Part shown: positions 33,775 through 43,827 of the stretch, in pieces | Numbering within the stretch: position 1 is the first letter of the stretch | Layout: each line of letters opens with the position of its first letter | Assembly: GCF_014279975.1 (NCBI RefSeq) | Contig: NZ_CP047936.1 | Span: 372,001 to 436,000 of the forward strand | Direction of reading: 5' to 3' | Length of the DNA: 64,000 nt | DNA from: Synechococcus sp. BIOS-U3-1 | GTDB lineage: Bacteria; Cyanobacteriota; Cyanobacteriia; PCC-6307; Cyanobiaceae | Notes under the pieces: model-generated | What the model was told of the DNA's origin: nothing | Database searches by the model: none | Seen by the model: only the letters and a program-made list of their open reading frames with translations | Translations under genes and position numbers: made by a program

Positions 33775-34941
33775 ATGACTGCCAGCACCCCTTCCTCTCC
33801 GACCGGTGTGATCGCTCCCTATGGCGGCACCCTGGTGGATTTGATGGTTCCTGAGGGTGACAAAGCTGCGCTGAAGGCTTCAGCCAGCAGCAGCATCGAG
33901 TGTTCCGATCGCAATGCATGTGACGTTGAGCTGTTGGTGGTCGGTGGCTTTTCTCCTGAAAGGGGTTTCATGCACCAGGCCGATTACGACGCAGTGGTGT
34001 CAGGGAACCGCACCACTACGGGGTATTTGTTCGGACTGCCGATCGTGATGGATACCGATCGTGAGGACATCACGATCGGGCAGAAGATTCTGCTCACCTA
34101 CAAAGGCCAGGACCTTGCTCTGCTCACCGTTGAGGACAAGTGGGAGCCAGACAAGGTCATTGAGGCCAAGGGCTGCTACGGCACCACGTCGCTGGAACAT
34201 CCGGCTGTGCGAATGATCGTTACCGAACGCCGCCGTTTTTACCTCGGTGGTCTGATTCAGGGCCTTGCACTGCCTTCGCGCGTATTCCCCTGCAAAACTC
34301 CAGCTGAGGTTCGCGCAGGTCTGCCCGAAGGCGAGGACGTTGTGGCCTTCCAATGCCGTAATCCCATCCACAGGGCCCATTACGAGCTGTTCACTCGAGC
34401 TCTGCATGCCAGCAACGTCAGTGAGAACGCTGTTGTGCTTGTACATCCCACCTGCGGTCCCACCCAGCAGGATGACATTCCTGGATCCGTGCGATTTCAG
34501 ACCTACGAGCGACTTGCTGCCGAGGTGGATAACGCTCGCATTCGATGGGCCTATCTTCCCTACGCCATGCATATGGCAGGTCCCCGTGAGGCCCTGCAGC
34601 ACATGATCATCCGCCGCAATTACGGCTGCACCCACTTCATCATTGGTCGTGACATGGCCGGCTGCAAGTCCTCCCTGAGCGGTGACGACTTCTACGGTCC
34701 CTACGACGCTCAGAACTTTGCCAAGGAGTGTGCGCCCGAGCTGACCATGGAAACCGTGCCCTCTCTCAACCTCGTTTATACGGAGGAGGAGGGTTACGTC
34801 ACCGCGGAACACGCTGAGGCCAGAGGGCTGCACGTGAAGAAGCTCAGCGGCACTCAATTCCGCAAAATGCTACGCAGCGGTGAAGAGATCCCCGAGTGGT
34901 TCGCCTTCAAGAGCGTCGTGGATGTACTCCGTTCCACCTGA
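33775..34941 (+). CDS. sat: Sulfate adenylyltransferase (ATP sulfurylase)
   Basis: Activates sulfate to APS in assimilatory sulfate reduction. The 388-residue protein has the nucleotide-binding FQCRNPIHRAHYELFTRAL (QxRNPxHxxH), VHPTCGPTQQDDIPG and HFIIGRDMAGCKSSLSGDDF, with no APS-kinase domain. Length matches the homo-oligomeric cyanobacterial enzyme. A single gene between psbO and ftsH. Confidence 0.95.
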   Translation: MTASTPSSPTGVIAPYGGTLVDLMVPEGDKAALKASASSSIECSDRNACDVELLVVGGFSPERGFMHQADYDAVVSGNRTTTGYLFGLPIVMDTDREDITIGQKILLTYKGQDLALLTVEDKWEPDKVIEAKGCYGTTSLEHPAVRMIVTERRRFYLGGLIQGLALPSRVFPCKTPAEVRAGLPEGEDVVAFQCRNPIHRAHYELFTRALHASNVSENAVVLVHPTCGPTQQDDIPGSVRFQTYERLAAEVDNARIRWAYLPYAMHMAGPREALQHMIIRRNYGCTHFIIGRDMAGCKSSLSGDDFYGPYDAQNFAKECAPELTMETVPSLNLVYTEEEGYVTAEHAEARGLHVKKLSGTQFRKMLRSGEEIPEWFAFKSVVDVLRST

Positions 34942-34987
34942 GCTCACAGCTTCCTATTAACATTCCTTCATCAGAGGCGAAAGACCC

Positions 34988-36841
34988 TTGAACAAACGTT
35001 GGCGAAACATCGGCCTTGGGGCCCTTCTAGTGCTCGCGATCGTTGTGATCGCACCGGCTTTTTTTGGAGGTGGCGGAGCCCCTCAACCTGAGGCACGTTC
35101 TCTTCGCTACAGCGATTTTGTTGAAAGGGTCCAGGAAGATCAGGTCAGCCGAGTGCTCCTTTCTCCCGATCGTGGTACAGCTCAGGTTGTCGAAACCGAT
35201 GGTCGCCGCGCTGAGGTGAATCTCGCTCCCGATAAGGACTTGCTCAAGCTGCTCACCGATCACAACGTTGATATCGCTGTTCAGCCCTCCCGTCAGCCCG
35301 GCGCCTGGCAGCAGGCTGCTTCAAGCCTGATCTTCCCCTTGCTGCTGCTAGGTGGTTTGTTCTTCCTTTTCCGTCGCGCGCAGTCCGGCGGTGGTGGCGG
35401 TAATCAGGCCATGAATTTCGGTAAGAGCAAGGCTCGAGTGCAAATGGAGCCTTCCACGCAAACTACCTTCGGTGACGTTGCGGGTATTGAAGGAGCCAAA
35501 CTCGAACTCACTGAAGTTGTTGACTTCCTCAAGAATCCTGATCGCTTCACCGCTGTCGGAGCCAAGATTCCCAAGGGTGTTTTGCTGGTCGGCCCCCCTG
35601 GTACCGGTAAAACCCTGCTTGCCAAAGCTGTGGCTGGTGAGGCCAGCGTTCCTTTCTTCTCGATCTCCGGTTCGGAGTTTGTCGAGATGTTCGTTGGCGT
35701 TGGTGCTAGCCGTGTTCGCGATCTTTTTGAACAGGCGAAGAAAAATGCCCCCTGCATCATCTTTATCGATGAAATTGATGCAGTCGGTCGCCAGCGTGGA
35801 GCTGGCATGGGTGGCGGCAATGACGAGCGTGAACAGACGCTCAACCAGTTGCTCACGGAGATGGATGGTTTCGAGGGCAATACCGGAATCATCATCGTTG
35901 CGGCTACTAACCGGCCTGATGTTCTTGACTCAGCCCTGATGCGCCCCGGTCGTTTTGATCGCCAGGTCACGGTTGATCGGCCCGACTATGCAGGTCGCCT
36001 ACAAATTCTCGGAGTGCATGCCCGTGGCAAGACCCTCTCTAAGGATGTCGATCTCGACAAGGTGGCCCGTCGGACGCCTGGTTATACCGGAGCCGATCTG
36101 TCCAACCTGCTGAATGAAGCGGCAATCCTTGCCGCTCGCCGCGATCTGAGCGAAGTCAGCAACGACGAGATCAGTGACGCAATTGAGCGAGTAATGGCTG
36201 GTCCTGAGAAAAAGGACAGCGTGATGAGTGATCGTCGTAAGCGTCTCGTCGCTTATCACGAGGCTGGCCATGCTTTGGTCGGCGCCCTGATGCCTGATTA
36301 CGACCCTGTTCAGAAGATTTCGATCATTCCACGTGGTAATGCTGGTGGCTTGACCTTCTTCACTCCAAGCGAAGAGCGGATGGAGTCGGGTCTTTATTCC
36401 CGCACCTATCTGCAAAATCAGATGGCTGTTGCGCTCGGCGGTCGTGTCGCTGAAGAGATCGTCTACGGAGAAGACGAAGTCACCACCGGAGCTTCCAACG
36501 ATCTTCAGCAGGTGGCCTCAACTGCAAGGCAGATGATCACCCGCTTCGGTATGAGCGACAAGCTTGGTCCGGTAGCTCTTGGGCGTTCCCAGGGTGGAAT
36601 GTTCCTTGGACGCGATATCGCGGCTGAACGCGACTTCTCTGAGGACACTGCGGCAACAATCGACGAAGAAGTCTCCGATCTTGTTGCACTGGCTTATAGG
36701 CGTGCCACCAAGGTTCTTGTCGATAACCGTTCTGTGCTCGATGAACTCGCAGAACTGCTTGTGGATCAGGAAACTGTGGATGCAGAAGAGTTCCAGGACC
36801 TGCTAATTCGCAGTGATGTCCGCATTGCCGAATACGTCTGA
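34988..36841 (+). CDS. ftsH: ATP-dependent zinc metalloprotease FtsH
   Basis: Membrane protease that removes damaged proteins; the thylakoid FtsH complexes degrade photodamaged D1. The 617-residue protein has two membrane segments (about 8-26 and 112-128) and Walker A GPPGTGKT at 202-209. Walker B is [15 protein letters not shown], and the SRH region is [20 protein letters not shown]. The zinc motif HEAGH is near 423. The start is TTG at 34988. It resembles the cyanobacterial group that includes FtsH2, but I cannot fix the paralogue. The stop lies 28 bases inside the next gene. Confidence 0.96.
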   Translation: MNKRWRNIGLGALLVLAIVVIAPAFFGGGGAPQPEARSLRYSDFVERVQEDQVSRVLLSPDRGTAQVVETDGRRAEVNLAPDKDLLKLLTDHNVDIAVQPSRQPGAWQQAASSLIFPLLLLGGLFFLFRRAQSGGGGGNQAMNFGKSKARVQMEPSTQTTFGDVAGIEGAKLELTEVVDFLKNPDRFTAVGAKIPKGVLLVGPPGTGKTLLAKAVAGEASVPFFSISGSEFVEMFVGVGASRVRDLFEQAKKNAPCIIFIDEIDAVGRQRGAGMGGGNDEREQTLNQLLTEMDGFEGNTGIIIVAATNRPDVLDSALMRPGRFDRQVTVDRPDYAGRLQILGVHARGKTLSKDVDLDKVARRTPGYTGADLSNLLNEAAILAARRDLSEVSNDEISDAIERVMAGPEKKDSVMSDRRKRLVAYHEAGHALVGALMPDYDPVQKISIIPRGNAGGLTFFTPSEERMESGLYSRTYLQNQMAVALGGRVAEEIVYGEDEVTTGASNDLQQVASTARQMITRFGMSDKLGPVALGRSQGGMFLGRDIAAERDFSEDTAATIDEEVSDLVALAYRRATKVLVDNRSVLDELAELLVDQETVDAEEFQDLLIRSDVRIAEYV

Positions 36842-37469
36842 GCCTGATGAGGCTTTGATCCGCTCGCTGCGGGTCCAGCCTCTTCTGATCGTCTTGCGTC
36901 CAGATAGACGCGATCTAGAGCAAGTCTTTTCCATCACCCGTCTCTGCCGTCAGCTCGATCAGCTGGTAGAGGCGGGTGTTCAGCATGTTGAGATTGCTTG
37001 GATTGAGCATCCCCGCTGGAGTGATCTTGTGATGGCGGCGAGATCTCGTCATTTACATCTGTCCCTTGGAGCGGCATCGATCACGCAGCTGTCGGCTCTC
37101 CAGCAGGTGACTGAACTTGGATTCAGCTACGCGATGTCGCCGCTATTGGACAGGGAGCTACAGCGAAGGGCAAAGCTGCTCGATTTTCTATTGGTGCCAG
37201 GTGTGATGACGCCTTCTGAGATCAGGTATGCCTGTGATCTGGGTTGCCGTTTGGTGAAGTTGTTTCCAGCAAGCGTGCTGGGCCGAAGCTTTTATCGTCA
37301 GATCGCTACGCCGATGGGCAATCTTCCTTTCATGATTGCTGCTGGAGGCTTGCGTGCCGATGACCTCAACTCCTGGCTGGAAGCTGGATATGACGCCATT
37401 GCTCTTGGTCGAACGGTGTTCGAAGGCGATGGTTTTGATCCCTCCCTTGCCGCCTGGATGGGCGCATGA
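36813..37469 (+). CDS. eda: KDPG/KHG aldolase family protein
   Basis: Class I aldolase acting on 2-keto-3-deoxy-6-phosphogluconate (Entner-Doudoroff) or 4-hydroxy-2-oxoglutarate. The 218-residue TIM-barrel protein has LLIVLRPDRRDLEQVF, the catalytic Glu in QHVEIAW, the Schiff-base Lys in GCRLVKLFPAS and a C-terminal phosphate loop FMIAAGGLRADDL. It starts at GTG 36813 (or ATG 36816) within the end of ftsH, a 28-base overlap in another frame, so its translation probably depends on ftsH. Confidence 0.85.
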   Translation: MMSALPNTSEPDEALIRSLRVQPLLIVLRPDRRDLEQVFSITRLCRQLDQLVEAGVQHVEIAWIEHPRWSDLVMAARSRHLHLSLGAASITQLSALQQVTELGFSYAMSPLLDRELQRRAKLLDFLLVPGVMTPSEIRYACDLGCRLVKLFPASVLGRSFYRQIATPMGNLPFMIAAGGLRADDLNSWLEAGYDAIALGRTVFEGDGFDPSLAAWMGA

Positions 37470-37512
37470 GTTGTAGTAATGAGACCCATCTGCTACAGAT
37501 AAGAGAGATGTT

Positions 37513-38208
37513 TTGGAGACGATGTCTCAGCTATCCATCAAGTTGAGCGACAAAGCTGACGCTTTGATCGCTCAGTTGCAGAAGGAAATTTTCAATCGTC
37601 GTCGCAAGAAGGTCACCGCCTCCGGCGTTGTCGAGACGCTGGTGGAAAGCGGGGCTCGCTCGCAATCCGACAAACGCTTCTCGACCTCTTGGGTCAATCT
37701 CATTCAGGACATCGAAAAGGCTGCCAAGCTGGCCAATGCCCATGGGAGTAAACCCTCTTCGCTCAGCGATGAAGAGTGGGTGATGGTGTTGAGCCATCGC
37801 AACCGTCAGTCTCCTGGTAAGCCTGTTCGCCAGTCGGCAGCTAAAAAGTCGTCTGCCAAAAAGCCCGCAGCTTCAAAGCTTGCAGCTAAAAAACCTGCAG
37901 CTAAAAAGCCCGCTGCTAAGAAGCGTGCTGCCGTGAAGGCTTCTACAGCCAAGGCTCCAGCAGCGAAAGCTGCAGCCGCCAAGGCTTCCACAAAGAAACC
38001 CGCCTCTCGCAAGCCGACTACGACCAGAGCCGCCAAAAAGGCAACGACAACGTCAACAACCGTGAGCACTGTGAGCAAGCCACGCCCGGCTCGCCGTGCC
38101 CGCAAGGCCACTAAGTCATCCCCTGCTGGGTCTGTGGCTGGACGTATGGCGAAAGCTGCAGCTCAGTTGGGAAGCGGAAGCGGCATCACGTCTCCGGCTC
38201 GTAGTTGA
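37513..38208 (+). CDS. Histone H1-like Lys/Ala-rich protein
   Basis: A 231-residue, strongly basic protein. Residues 1-100 look folded (MSQLSIKLSDKADALIAQLQ then a basic RRRKKVTASGVVETLVESG, a pattern that could be ribbon-helix-helix), with an aromatic end SDEEWVMVLSH. Residues 105-231 are AAKKPAAKK-type repeats, the composition of histone H1 tails and of bacterial nucleoid proteins such as Hc1. A chromosome-binding role is inferred from composition. It lies 43 bases after eda. Confidence 0.7.
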   Translation: METMSQLSIKLSDKADALIAQLQKEIFNRRRKKVTASGVVETLVESGARSQSDKRFSTSWVNLIQDIEKAAKLANAHGSKPSSLSDEEWVMVLSHRNRQSPGKPVRQSAAKKSSAKKPAASKLAAKKPAAKKPAAKKRAAVKASTAKAPAAKAAAAKASTKKPASRKPTTTRAAKKATTTSTTVSTVSKPRPARRARKATKSSPAGSVAGRMAKAAAQLGSGSGITSPARS

Positions 38209-38224
38209 TTTCTCTAGTGCGGCC

Positions 38225-39313
38225 TCACCAGAGGCTGCACTGACCCTGCTGCCTGAGCAGGTGATCAGCTAGGACCAGATTCACCATTGCCTCCACCATC
38301 GGCACGGCTCTGGGCAGCACACAAGGGTCATGCCGACCCTTGGCGGCAAGAGTGGTGGCTTGCCCTCGATCATTGATCGTTTTCTGCTCTTTGCGGATCG
38401 TTGCGGTTGGCTTGAATGCAACTCGGATCACAATTGGCTCGCCGTTGCTGATGCCTCCCTGAATGCCACCGGAATTGTTGGTGGCTGTGCGCAGCCGGCC
38501 CTCATCGCTTGGAAGAAAAGCATCATTGTGCTCGCTCCCTTTCAGCCGCGTTCCGGCGAAACCTGAGCCAATCTCGAAACCTTTGGTGGCGGGTAGTGAC
38601 ATCACCGCTTTGGCCAGATCTGCTTCCAGCTTGTCGAATACAGGCATTCCGAGGCCTACGGGAGGCTTACGGACAACGCATTCAATTAGACCGCCGCAGG
38701 AGTCGCCCTCGCGGCCGATTGCTTCAATCCGTTCGATCATGCGCTCGGCCATTTCAGAATCCGGACATCGCACAATGTTGGCTTCCACGTCTTCGCGGTT
38801 GACAGCGTTGATGTCCACCGTCGCTTCGAGGTCATGAATGCGTCGGACCCAGGCCACCACCTCGGTGCTATTGGCCTTGTAGAGCAACTGTCGGGCAATG
38901 GCACCGGCAGCCACCCGGCCGATCGTTTCGCGTGCTGAGGCTCTGCCGCCGCCGCTGCGGGCTTGGATGCCGTATTTCGCTTGATAGGTGGCATCCGCGT
39001 GGGAAGGTCGAAAAGTAACCTCCATCTCTCGGTAATCCTGGGGTCGCTGATCTTTGTTGCGCACCACCATGGCGATTGGTGTGCCCAGGGTCATGCCATC
39101 CATGACACCGCTCAGGATCTCCACCTGATCGGCCTCCTTGCGCGGTGTGGTGATCCTGCTTTGGCCTGGCTTGCGCCGGTCGAGTTCGGCCTGAATCGCT
39201 GGCAAGTCGAGTTCAAGTCGTGGCGGGCAACCTTCCAGGATTACTCCGACCCCGCCGCCATGGGACTCGCCGAAGGTGCTGATACGGAACAGGGTGCCGA
39301 AACTGCTGCCCAA
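38225..39313 (-). CDS. aroC: Chorismate synthase
   Basis: Last step of the shikimate pathway, FMN-dependent formation of chorismate. The 362-residue product begins [20 protein letters not shown], the family signature, followed by [20 protein letters not shown] and [17 protein letters not shown] at its end. Length is normal. Converges on the histone-like gene (16-base gap) and lies downstream of the cupin gene on the same strand. Confidence 0.96.
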   Translation of the reverse strand: MGSSFGTLFRISTFGESHGGGVGVILEGCPPRLELDLPAIQAELDRRKPGQSRITTPRKEADQVEILSGVMDGMTLGTPIAMVVRNKDQRPQDYREMEVTFRPSHADATYQAKYGIQARSGGGRASARETIGRVAAGAIARQLLYKANSTEVVAWVRRIHDLEATVDINAVNREDVEANIVRCPDSEMAERMIERIEAIGREGDSCGGLIECVVRKPPVGLGMPVFDKLEADLAKAVMSLPATKGFEIGSGFAGTRLKGSEHNDAFLPSDEGRLRTATNNSGGIQGGISNGEPIVIRVAFKPTATIRKEQKTINDRGQATTLAAKGRHDPCVLPRAVPMVEAMVNLVLADHLLRQQGQCSLW

Positions 39314-39347
39314 TGGAATGCCTTCACTCGTTTGAGCGTAAGAGAGC

Positions 39348-39854
39348 TCAGATCAGCTCGCTTAGGGCCCCTGACGGCTGTTCAGATGTAGGCCTGTCTC
39401 GAAGCATCTCGAAGTCGCTGAAGTCGAAACCTGGTCCGACACAGCAGCTCACCAGGGAGTACTGCCCCTCCGAGCGCGCTGCCATCCAGTGGCCTGCGGG
39501 CACCACGTGCACAGGATTGTGCATTGAGAGCACATGCTGCATGGCTTTGCCTCCCTCCGGTTCAAGAGTCCAGAGACTCAAGGGTGTTCCCTGCAGATGG
39601 GTCCAGACCTCATCGGCCTGATGGACTGCATGCCAGCGGCTTCTGGACCCTGCATTTAGCAGGTAAAGGATGCTGGTGATTGCCGCCCGCTGCTGGCCAT
39701 CGGCACGGGTGACCTGAGATGTGCTCCGATACAGCTCACGGAACCAGCCGCCCTCTGGATGTGGTTCGAGGCTCCAGTCCTGAATCATTTGATTCACGAC
39801 CTCCATCGGCGAGTGGCTCGATGATGGGGACTTGTCTGAGATGGGCTCCATCAC
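39348..39854 (-). CDS. DUF985 cupin protein
   Basis: A 168-residue single-domain cupin. [16 protein letters not shown] and [20 protein letters not shown] followed by [11 protein letters not shown] and [19 protein letters not shown] are the DUF985 (Cupin_5) landmarks. The metal or ligand is unknown. It overlaps the end of the dimethylglycine methyltransferase gene by 4 bases, so it belongs to the betaine-synthesis operon, and a link to betaine metabolism is worth considering from context alone. Confidence 0.85.
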   Translation of the reverse strand: MMEPISDKSPSSSHSPMEVVNQMIQDWSLEPHPEGGWFRELYRSTSQVTRADGQQRAAITSILYLLNAGSRSRWHAVHQADEVWTHLQGTPLSLWTLEPEGGKAMQHVLSMHNPVHVVPAGHWMAARSEGQYSLVSCCVGPGFDFSDFEMLRDRPTSEQPSGALSELI

Positions 39855-40708
39855 TTCAGTGGTTTGTCGAAACGCATCAAGCCCCAGCTGAGCTTCCCTG
39901 ACTGGCCACCATCAACCCAATGGCCCAGCCCGGCATCCATCCGCTCCAGATAACCCGGTGTGATGCTGTTTTCCAGATCCTTCCGGCGCTGTTGCAACTC
40001 CAGGCGGACCCTGCTGTAGTGCTCGATCAGCATCGGTGTGCGGTCATACCATGCAGTGCGTGTTAGTCCTGCTTCGGTACCCCAGCGGTGATACCGCTCA
40101 GGCGACCCGAGATCCGCAAGGTGAATGCGATCGAGAATCGCCGTCAGTGAATCAGCAGTCACGCCATCGGCTGCCATGGGGTCGGTCATCACCATCACGC
40201 CACCTGGTTTCAGCAATCGCGCTGCTTCCCGCATCACCGTCCGGCGGTCACCGGAGTGGAGAATCGCGTCCTGACTCCAGATCACATCGGCGCAGCCATT
40301 GGGGAGAGGTACCGCCTCGAAGGATGCATCGTGAACGGTGATCCGCTCAGAGAGGCCGACTTCTTGATTGAGCAGCCGATGTCGGTTGTTCTCTACTGCT
40401 GAAATGTTGATGGCATCCACGAAGATCCCAGGACTGCTGCAGAGTCGCCTGGCTGCTCCCCCGTAGCCAGACCCAAAGTCAACAACCCTCAGCGTGCTCG
40501 CTTCGTTCGAGGGAAGTGGTTGATCCATCAGTTCGATCAATGCGTCGACAGTGCGACGGCTTGCGGTTGCAATCGGTTCATCGGCAACTTCATAAAGACC
40601 GATGTGAATGTCCTCGCCGCCCCAGATGCGTGCGTAGAACCGATCGGCATCATCACTGTCGTAGTAGTTGGCTGCGGTGCTGGCTGCTTCGGAATAAGTG
40701 CTCGTCAT
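39851..40708 (-). CDS. bsmB: Sarcosine/dimethylglycine N-methyltransferase (betaine synthesis)
   Basis: Adds the second and third methyl groups in the conversion of glycine to glycine betaine, an osmoprotectant. The 285-residue class I methyltransferase has YDSDDADRFYARIWGGEDIH, the SAM loop VVDFGSGYGGAARRL and WSQDAILHSGDRR, typical of DMT enzymes from halotolerant cyanobacteria. It starts 3 bases after the GSMT stop and overlaps the cupin gene by 4 bases. Identification of the two-enzyme route is strengthened by the adjacent GSMT gene. Confidence 0.88.
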   Translation of the reverse strand: MTSTYSEAASTAANYYDSDDADRFYARIWGGEDIHIGLYEVADEPIATASRRTVDALIELMDQPLPSNEASTLRVVDFGSGYGGAARRLCSSPGIFVDAINISAVENNRHRLLNQEVGLSERITVHDASFEAVPLPNGCADVIWSQDAILHSGDRRTVMREAARLLKPGGVMVMTDPMAADGVTADSLTAILDRIHLADLGSPERYHRWGTEAGLTRTAWYDRTPMLIEHYSRVRLELQQRRKDLENSITPGYLERMDAGLGHWVDGGQSGKLSWGLMRFDKPLK

Positions 40709-40711
40709 CGT

Positions 40712-41554
40712 TCAGATCGCAGTGATGTCGGTGTCGAATAGATATTCCTTTTCAGCGACGTGTACGTAAAAGTCGGGATCATCGTGGCCGCGTTGATAGT
40801 CGCCGTAGCTGGTGATTCTCTGGAAGCCCACTTCTCGCATCAGACGTCGCACGTAGCCGTGACGCAGCGGGAACATGTTCAGGTGATAGGTACTGCCATC
40901 ACTGAAGGCATAACGGAAACGGGCTAGTCCATCGTCGACGTGTTCGGGTCCTACTTCGACGTCTTTGCCGCAGTAGACGTTGCTCTTGCCACTTGTGGAG
41001 GTTCCTTCCAGCAGGCGGTCATAGTTGCGGTGATCCAGGATCAGAATGCCGTTGTGCTTCAGCACCGCGTAGTACTCGGCCAAAGCCTTACGACGATCCC
41101 GCTCGCGGAATAGATGGGTGAATGAATTGCCCAGGCAGATCACGGCGTCGTACTCGCCGTGGATGTCGCGGTTCAGGAATCGCCAGTCCGCATGCACCGT
41201 CCGCATTAATAGGTCGCGTTCCCGTGCGTTCTTGAAGGCACGGGCAAGCATGTTGGGGCTGCCATCCACGCTCACGACATCGAAGCCTTCGCGCAGAAGA
41301 CGAACGGAATGGAAGCCCGTACCTGTTGCCACATCCAGCACCGAGCGGGCGCCATGCTCGTGCAGTAACCGTACAAAGAAGTTTCCCTCAGCTTCTTCCC
41401 TGGCATCCCAATCGATCAGGCGATCCCAGCGGTCTGCAAACTGTTCAATGTATTCCTGCTGATAATGATCTGTTTCTCGGACGCGTTCGGGTCGCTGCCC
41501 GAAGCGTTGCGCATCACCGGATTCCGCTGAGGGGTGGCTACTGAGTGTGGTCAT
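40712..41554 (-). CDS. bsmA: Glycine/sarcosine N-methyltransferase (betaine synthesis)
   Basis: First enzyme of the glycine methylation route to betaine. The 280-residue protein has SAM motif I as VLDVATGTGFHSVRLLREGF, VSVDGSPNMLARAFKNARER and a C-terminal ITSYGDYQRGHDDPDFYVHV, the bacterial GSMT pattern. It is first in the GSMT-DMT-cupin operon. Upstream is a 225-base shared region with the divergent betaine importer. Confidence 0.88.
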   Translation of the reverse strand: MTTLSSHPSAESGDAQRFGQRPERVRETDHYQQEYIEQFADRWDRLIDWDAREEAEGNFFVRLLHEHGARSVLDVATGTGFHSVRLLREGFDVVSVDGSPNMLARAFKNARERDLLMRTVHADWRFLNRDIHGEYDAVICLGNSFTHLFRERDRRKALAEYYAVLKHNGILILDHRNYDRLLEGTSTSGKSNVYCGKDVEVGPEHVDDGLARFRYAFSDGSTYHLNMFPLRHGYVRRLMREVGFQRITSYGDYQRGHDDPDFYVHVAEKEYLFDTDITAI

Positions 41555-41779
41555 GCCGGTGGGATCCTCTACTGCGCGGGGCGGTTCGAAGGACAGCAGC
41601 GGCGCTGTCTGACAGCTCGTTACCGACCCTCTGAGCTGTATCGATGTTGCGAAACAGGCTCAATCTGCAACCTAATCACGGCGTTTGCAGCTGTCAGCTA
41701 CGCGGACCGAGGCTCTGTTGCAATCGGATGGTGACTGTCCTGATCAGAGGGTCGGGCCACTGCTATAAGCAGCTCAGGC
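41555..41779. promoter_or_regulatory. Shared divergent promoter region of betaine synthesis and uptake operons
   Basis: 225 bases between the GSMT start and the proV start. No ORF on either strand looks real. It must hold both promoters, but I see no clear -35/-10 pair or palindromic operator. Co-regulation by salt is inferred from the gene functions. Confidence 0.4.
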
Positions 41780-42931
41780 GTGGGCGGAGGCTCTGAAGTG
41801 CAGTCAGAGATCTCCATCGAGTCGGTCTGGAAGCTGTTCGGCAGATCCTCCTCAGAGTTGATTGAGCAGCTGCGCTTAGGCGCGGATCCAGAGCGTCTTC
41901 ATGAAGATCGTGGCGTTCGGGCTGCTGTCCAGGATGTCTCGTTAGAGGTACGCGCCGGCGAGATCTTTGTGGTGATGGGTCTTTCCGGTTCAGGTAAATC
42001 CACATTGCTGAGGATGCTGAATGGTCTGATTTCTCCTTGCAAAGGGGAGGTGATTGTCAAGGGCCGTTCGCTGAACTCGATGAGAGCACAGCAGCTGGCG
42101 GAGCTGCGTCGTCATCAGATGGCGATGGTTTTTCAGTCGTTCGCGCTTTTCCCCCATCGCAGCGTGCTTGAAAATGCCGCTTTTGGTCTCGAGGTTGCGG
42201 GCATGCCTCGCAAAGCGAGGATCGATCGCGCCATGCAAGCTCTCGAGCGTGTAGGCCTGGTTGCAGAGGCCCGCAAACGCCCGCGTGAACTCTCTGGTGG
42301 TATGCAGCAGAGGGTTGGTCTGGCCAGGGCTTTGGCCCTTGACCCGCCGATTCTGCTGATGGATGAGGCCTTCTCTGCATTGGACCCCTTGATCCGCAAG
42401 GACATGCAAGATCTCTTGCTGGACCTGCAAGCGGAGCTCCCTCGCACGGTGGTTTTTATTTCTCATGATCTCGATGAGGCGATCAGGATCGGTGACCGGA
42501 TCGCTCTGATGCAGGCTGGTCGGCTACTGCAGTGCGACACCGCGCAGCGTTTGCTGCAGCATCCCGCCAACGATGAGGTCAAACGATTTTTTCGCGATGT
42601 CGATGTAGCGTCCGTTCTGACAGTGGAGGTGATTGCACAGCCCCCTCCTCATCTGAGTGTCTGCGATGTGGGTGACCCCCTGCCTGATCACGGGGATGCC
42701 ACGGTTTATGTGACGGATCGTCTGCAGCATTTGCGCGGTCTTCTCCGAGGAGGTCTCAGCTGGGTCGACGTGGCTTCCATCAGCACGTTGTCAGCCGGAA
42801 CATCTGTGAAGGATGCCATTGATGTGGTGGCGAATAGTGCCGAGCCGGTGCCAGTTCTGGATGACGAAAAGCGGCTGCTCGGCGTGATCAGCCCTCGTCA
42901 TTTGCTGCTGGCAATGGAGGTAGGCGGTTGA
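41780..42931 (+). CDS. proV: Glycine betaine/proline ABC transporter ATPase with CBS-type tail
   Basis: Energises betaine uptake. The 383-residue protein has Walker A GLSGSGKST, Q-loop FQSFALFPHRSVLENAAFGL, signature LSGGMQQRVGLARAL and Walker B ILLMDEAFSALDP. The C-terminal 110 residues (about 270-383) look like a pair of CBS modules (VYVTDRLQHLRGLL and VPVLDDEKRLLGVISPRHLL), the osmosensing tail of the OpuA/ProV family. The start is GTG at 41780; GTG at 41798 is an alternative. The stop overlaps proW. Confidence 0.92.
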   Translation: MGGGSEVQSEISIESVWKLFGRSSSELIEQLRLGADPERLHEDRGVRAAVQDVSLEVRAGEIFVVMGLSGSGKSTLLRMLNGLISPCKGEVIVKGRSLNSMRAQQLAELRRHQMAMVFQSFALFPHRSVLENAAFGLEVAGMPRKARIDRAMQALERVGLVAEARKRPRELSGGMQQRVGLARALALDPPILLMDEAFSALDPLIRKDMQDLLLDLQAELPRTVVFISHDLDEAIRIGDRIALMQAGRLLQCDTAQRLLQHPANDEVKRFFRDVDVASVLTVEVIAQPPPHLSVCDVGDPLPDHGDATVYVTDRLQHLRGLLRGGLSWVDVASISTLSAGTSVKDAIDVVANSAEPVPVLDDEKRLLGVISPRHLLLAMEVGG

Positions 42932-43827
42932 TGATGATTTTGGCTGCTGCCCATCAAGCCGGTTGGCTGGGTCAGTCGATCGATCTCTGTGTTGAGTGGT
43001 TGTTGGCCAACGCCCAGGGATTGTTTGATGTGATCAAGGTGTCGGTGTTGGCCCTGGTCTCTGTGACCGAGCTGGTTCTGGAGTGGCCACCGGCATGGTT
43101 GTTCGCTCTGATCATCGCGGCGCTCGGGTTCTGGCGAGTCAATGGTGGGTTCGCTCTCTTTGTTCTGCTCGGCTTCAATTTGGTGCTCTCCATGGCGCTT
43201 TGGAGCGAGATGATCGCCACCCTTTCGCTGGTGCTGACAGCCTCCGGTCTGGCTCTTTTGATCGGCCTTCCGCTGGGCATTCTCTCGGCTCGTTCACGAC
43301 TCGTCTGGAGGCTGGTGCGCCCCTGTTTGGATCTGATGCAGACGATGCCTGCTTTTGTTTATCTGATTCCAGCAGTGATGTTGTTCAGCACGGGTGCGGT
43401 TCCTTCGATTCTCGCCACTCTGATCTTCGCCATGCCACCGGTGGTCCGGCTCACGCATCTGGGAATCGTTCAGGTTCCGGATGACCTGATCGAAGCCGGT
43501 CGCTCCTTCGGCTGCAGCGATCGCCAGTTGCTCTGGAAGGTGCAGATGCCCAGTGCCATTCCCACCGTGATGACTGGGGTCAATCAGACGATCATGCTGT
43601 CGCTTTCGATGGTCGTGATCGCTTCGATGATCGGTGGCGGCGGTCTCGGTGATGTGGTGTTGCGTGGGATTCAGCAGCTTGATGTGGGGATGGGGTTTGA
43701 AGGGGGAATCGCCGTGGTGATTTTGGCGGTGATCCTCGACCGTCTCAGTCAGAGCTTCGCCGGGCGACGCGGATCATCACTTCAACAGCGCCTGCGCGCA
43801 TGGATGGCTCTTTGGAGGTCGTCATGA
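42928..43827 (+). CDS. proW: Glycine betaine/proline ABC transporter permease
   Basis: Membrane subunit of the betaine importer. The 299-residue protein has about six hydrophobic segments and the EAA-type loop LIEAGRSFGCSDRQLLWKVQ with MPSAIPTVMTGVNQTIMLSL, typical of ProW/OpuAB. It overlaps proV by 4 bases, and the proX ATG overlaps its stop, so the three form one operon. Confidence 0.92.
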   Translation: MMMILAAAHQAGWLGQSIDLCVEWLLANAQGLFDVIKVSVLALVSVTELVLEWPPAWLFALIIAALGFWRVNGGFALFVLLGFNLVLSMALWSEMIATLSLVLTASGLALLIGLPLGILSARSRLVWRLVRPCLDLMQTMPAFVYLIPAVMLFSTGAVPSILATLIFAMPPVVRLTHLGIVQVPDDLIEAGRSFGCSDRQLLWKVQMPSAIPTVMTGVNQTIMLSLSMVVIASMIGGGGLGDVVLRGIQQLDVGMGFEGGIAVVILAVILDRLSQSFAGRRGSSLQQRLRAWMALWRSS

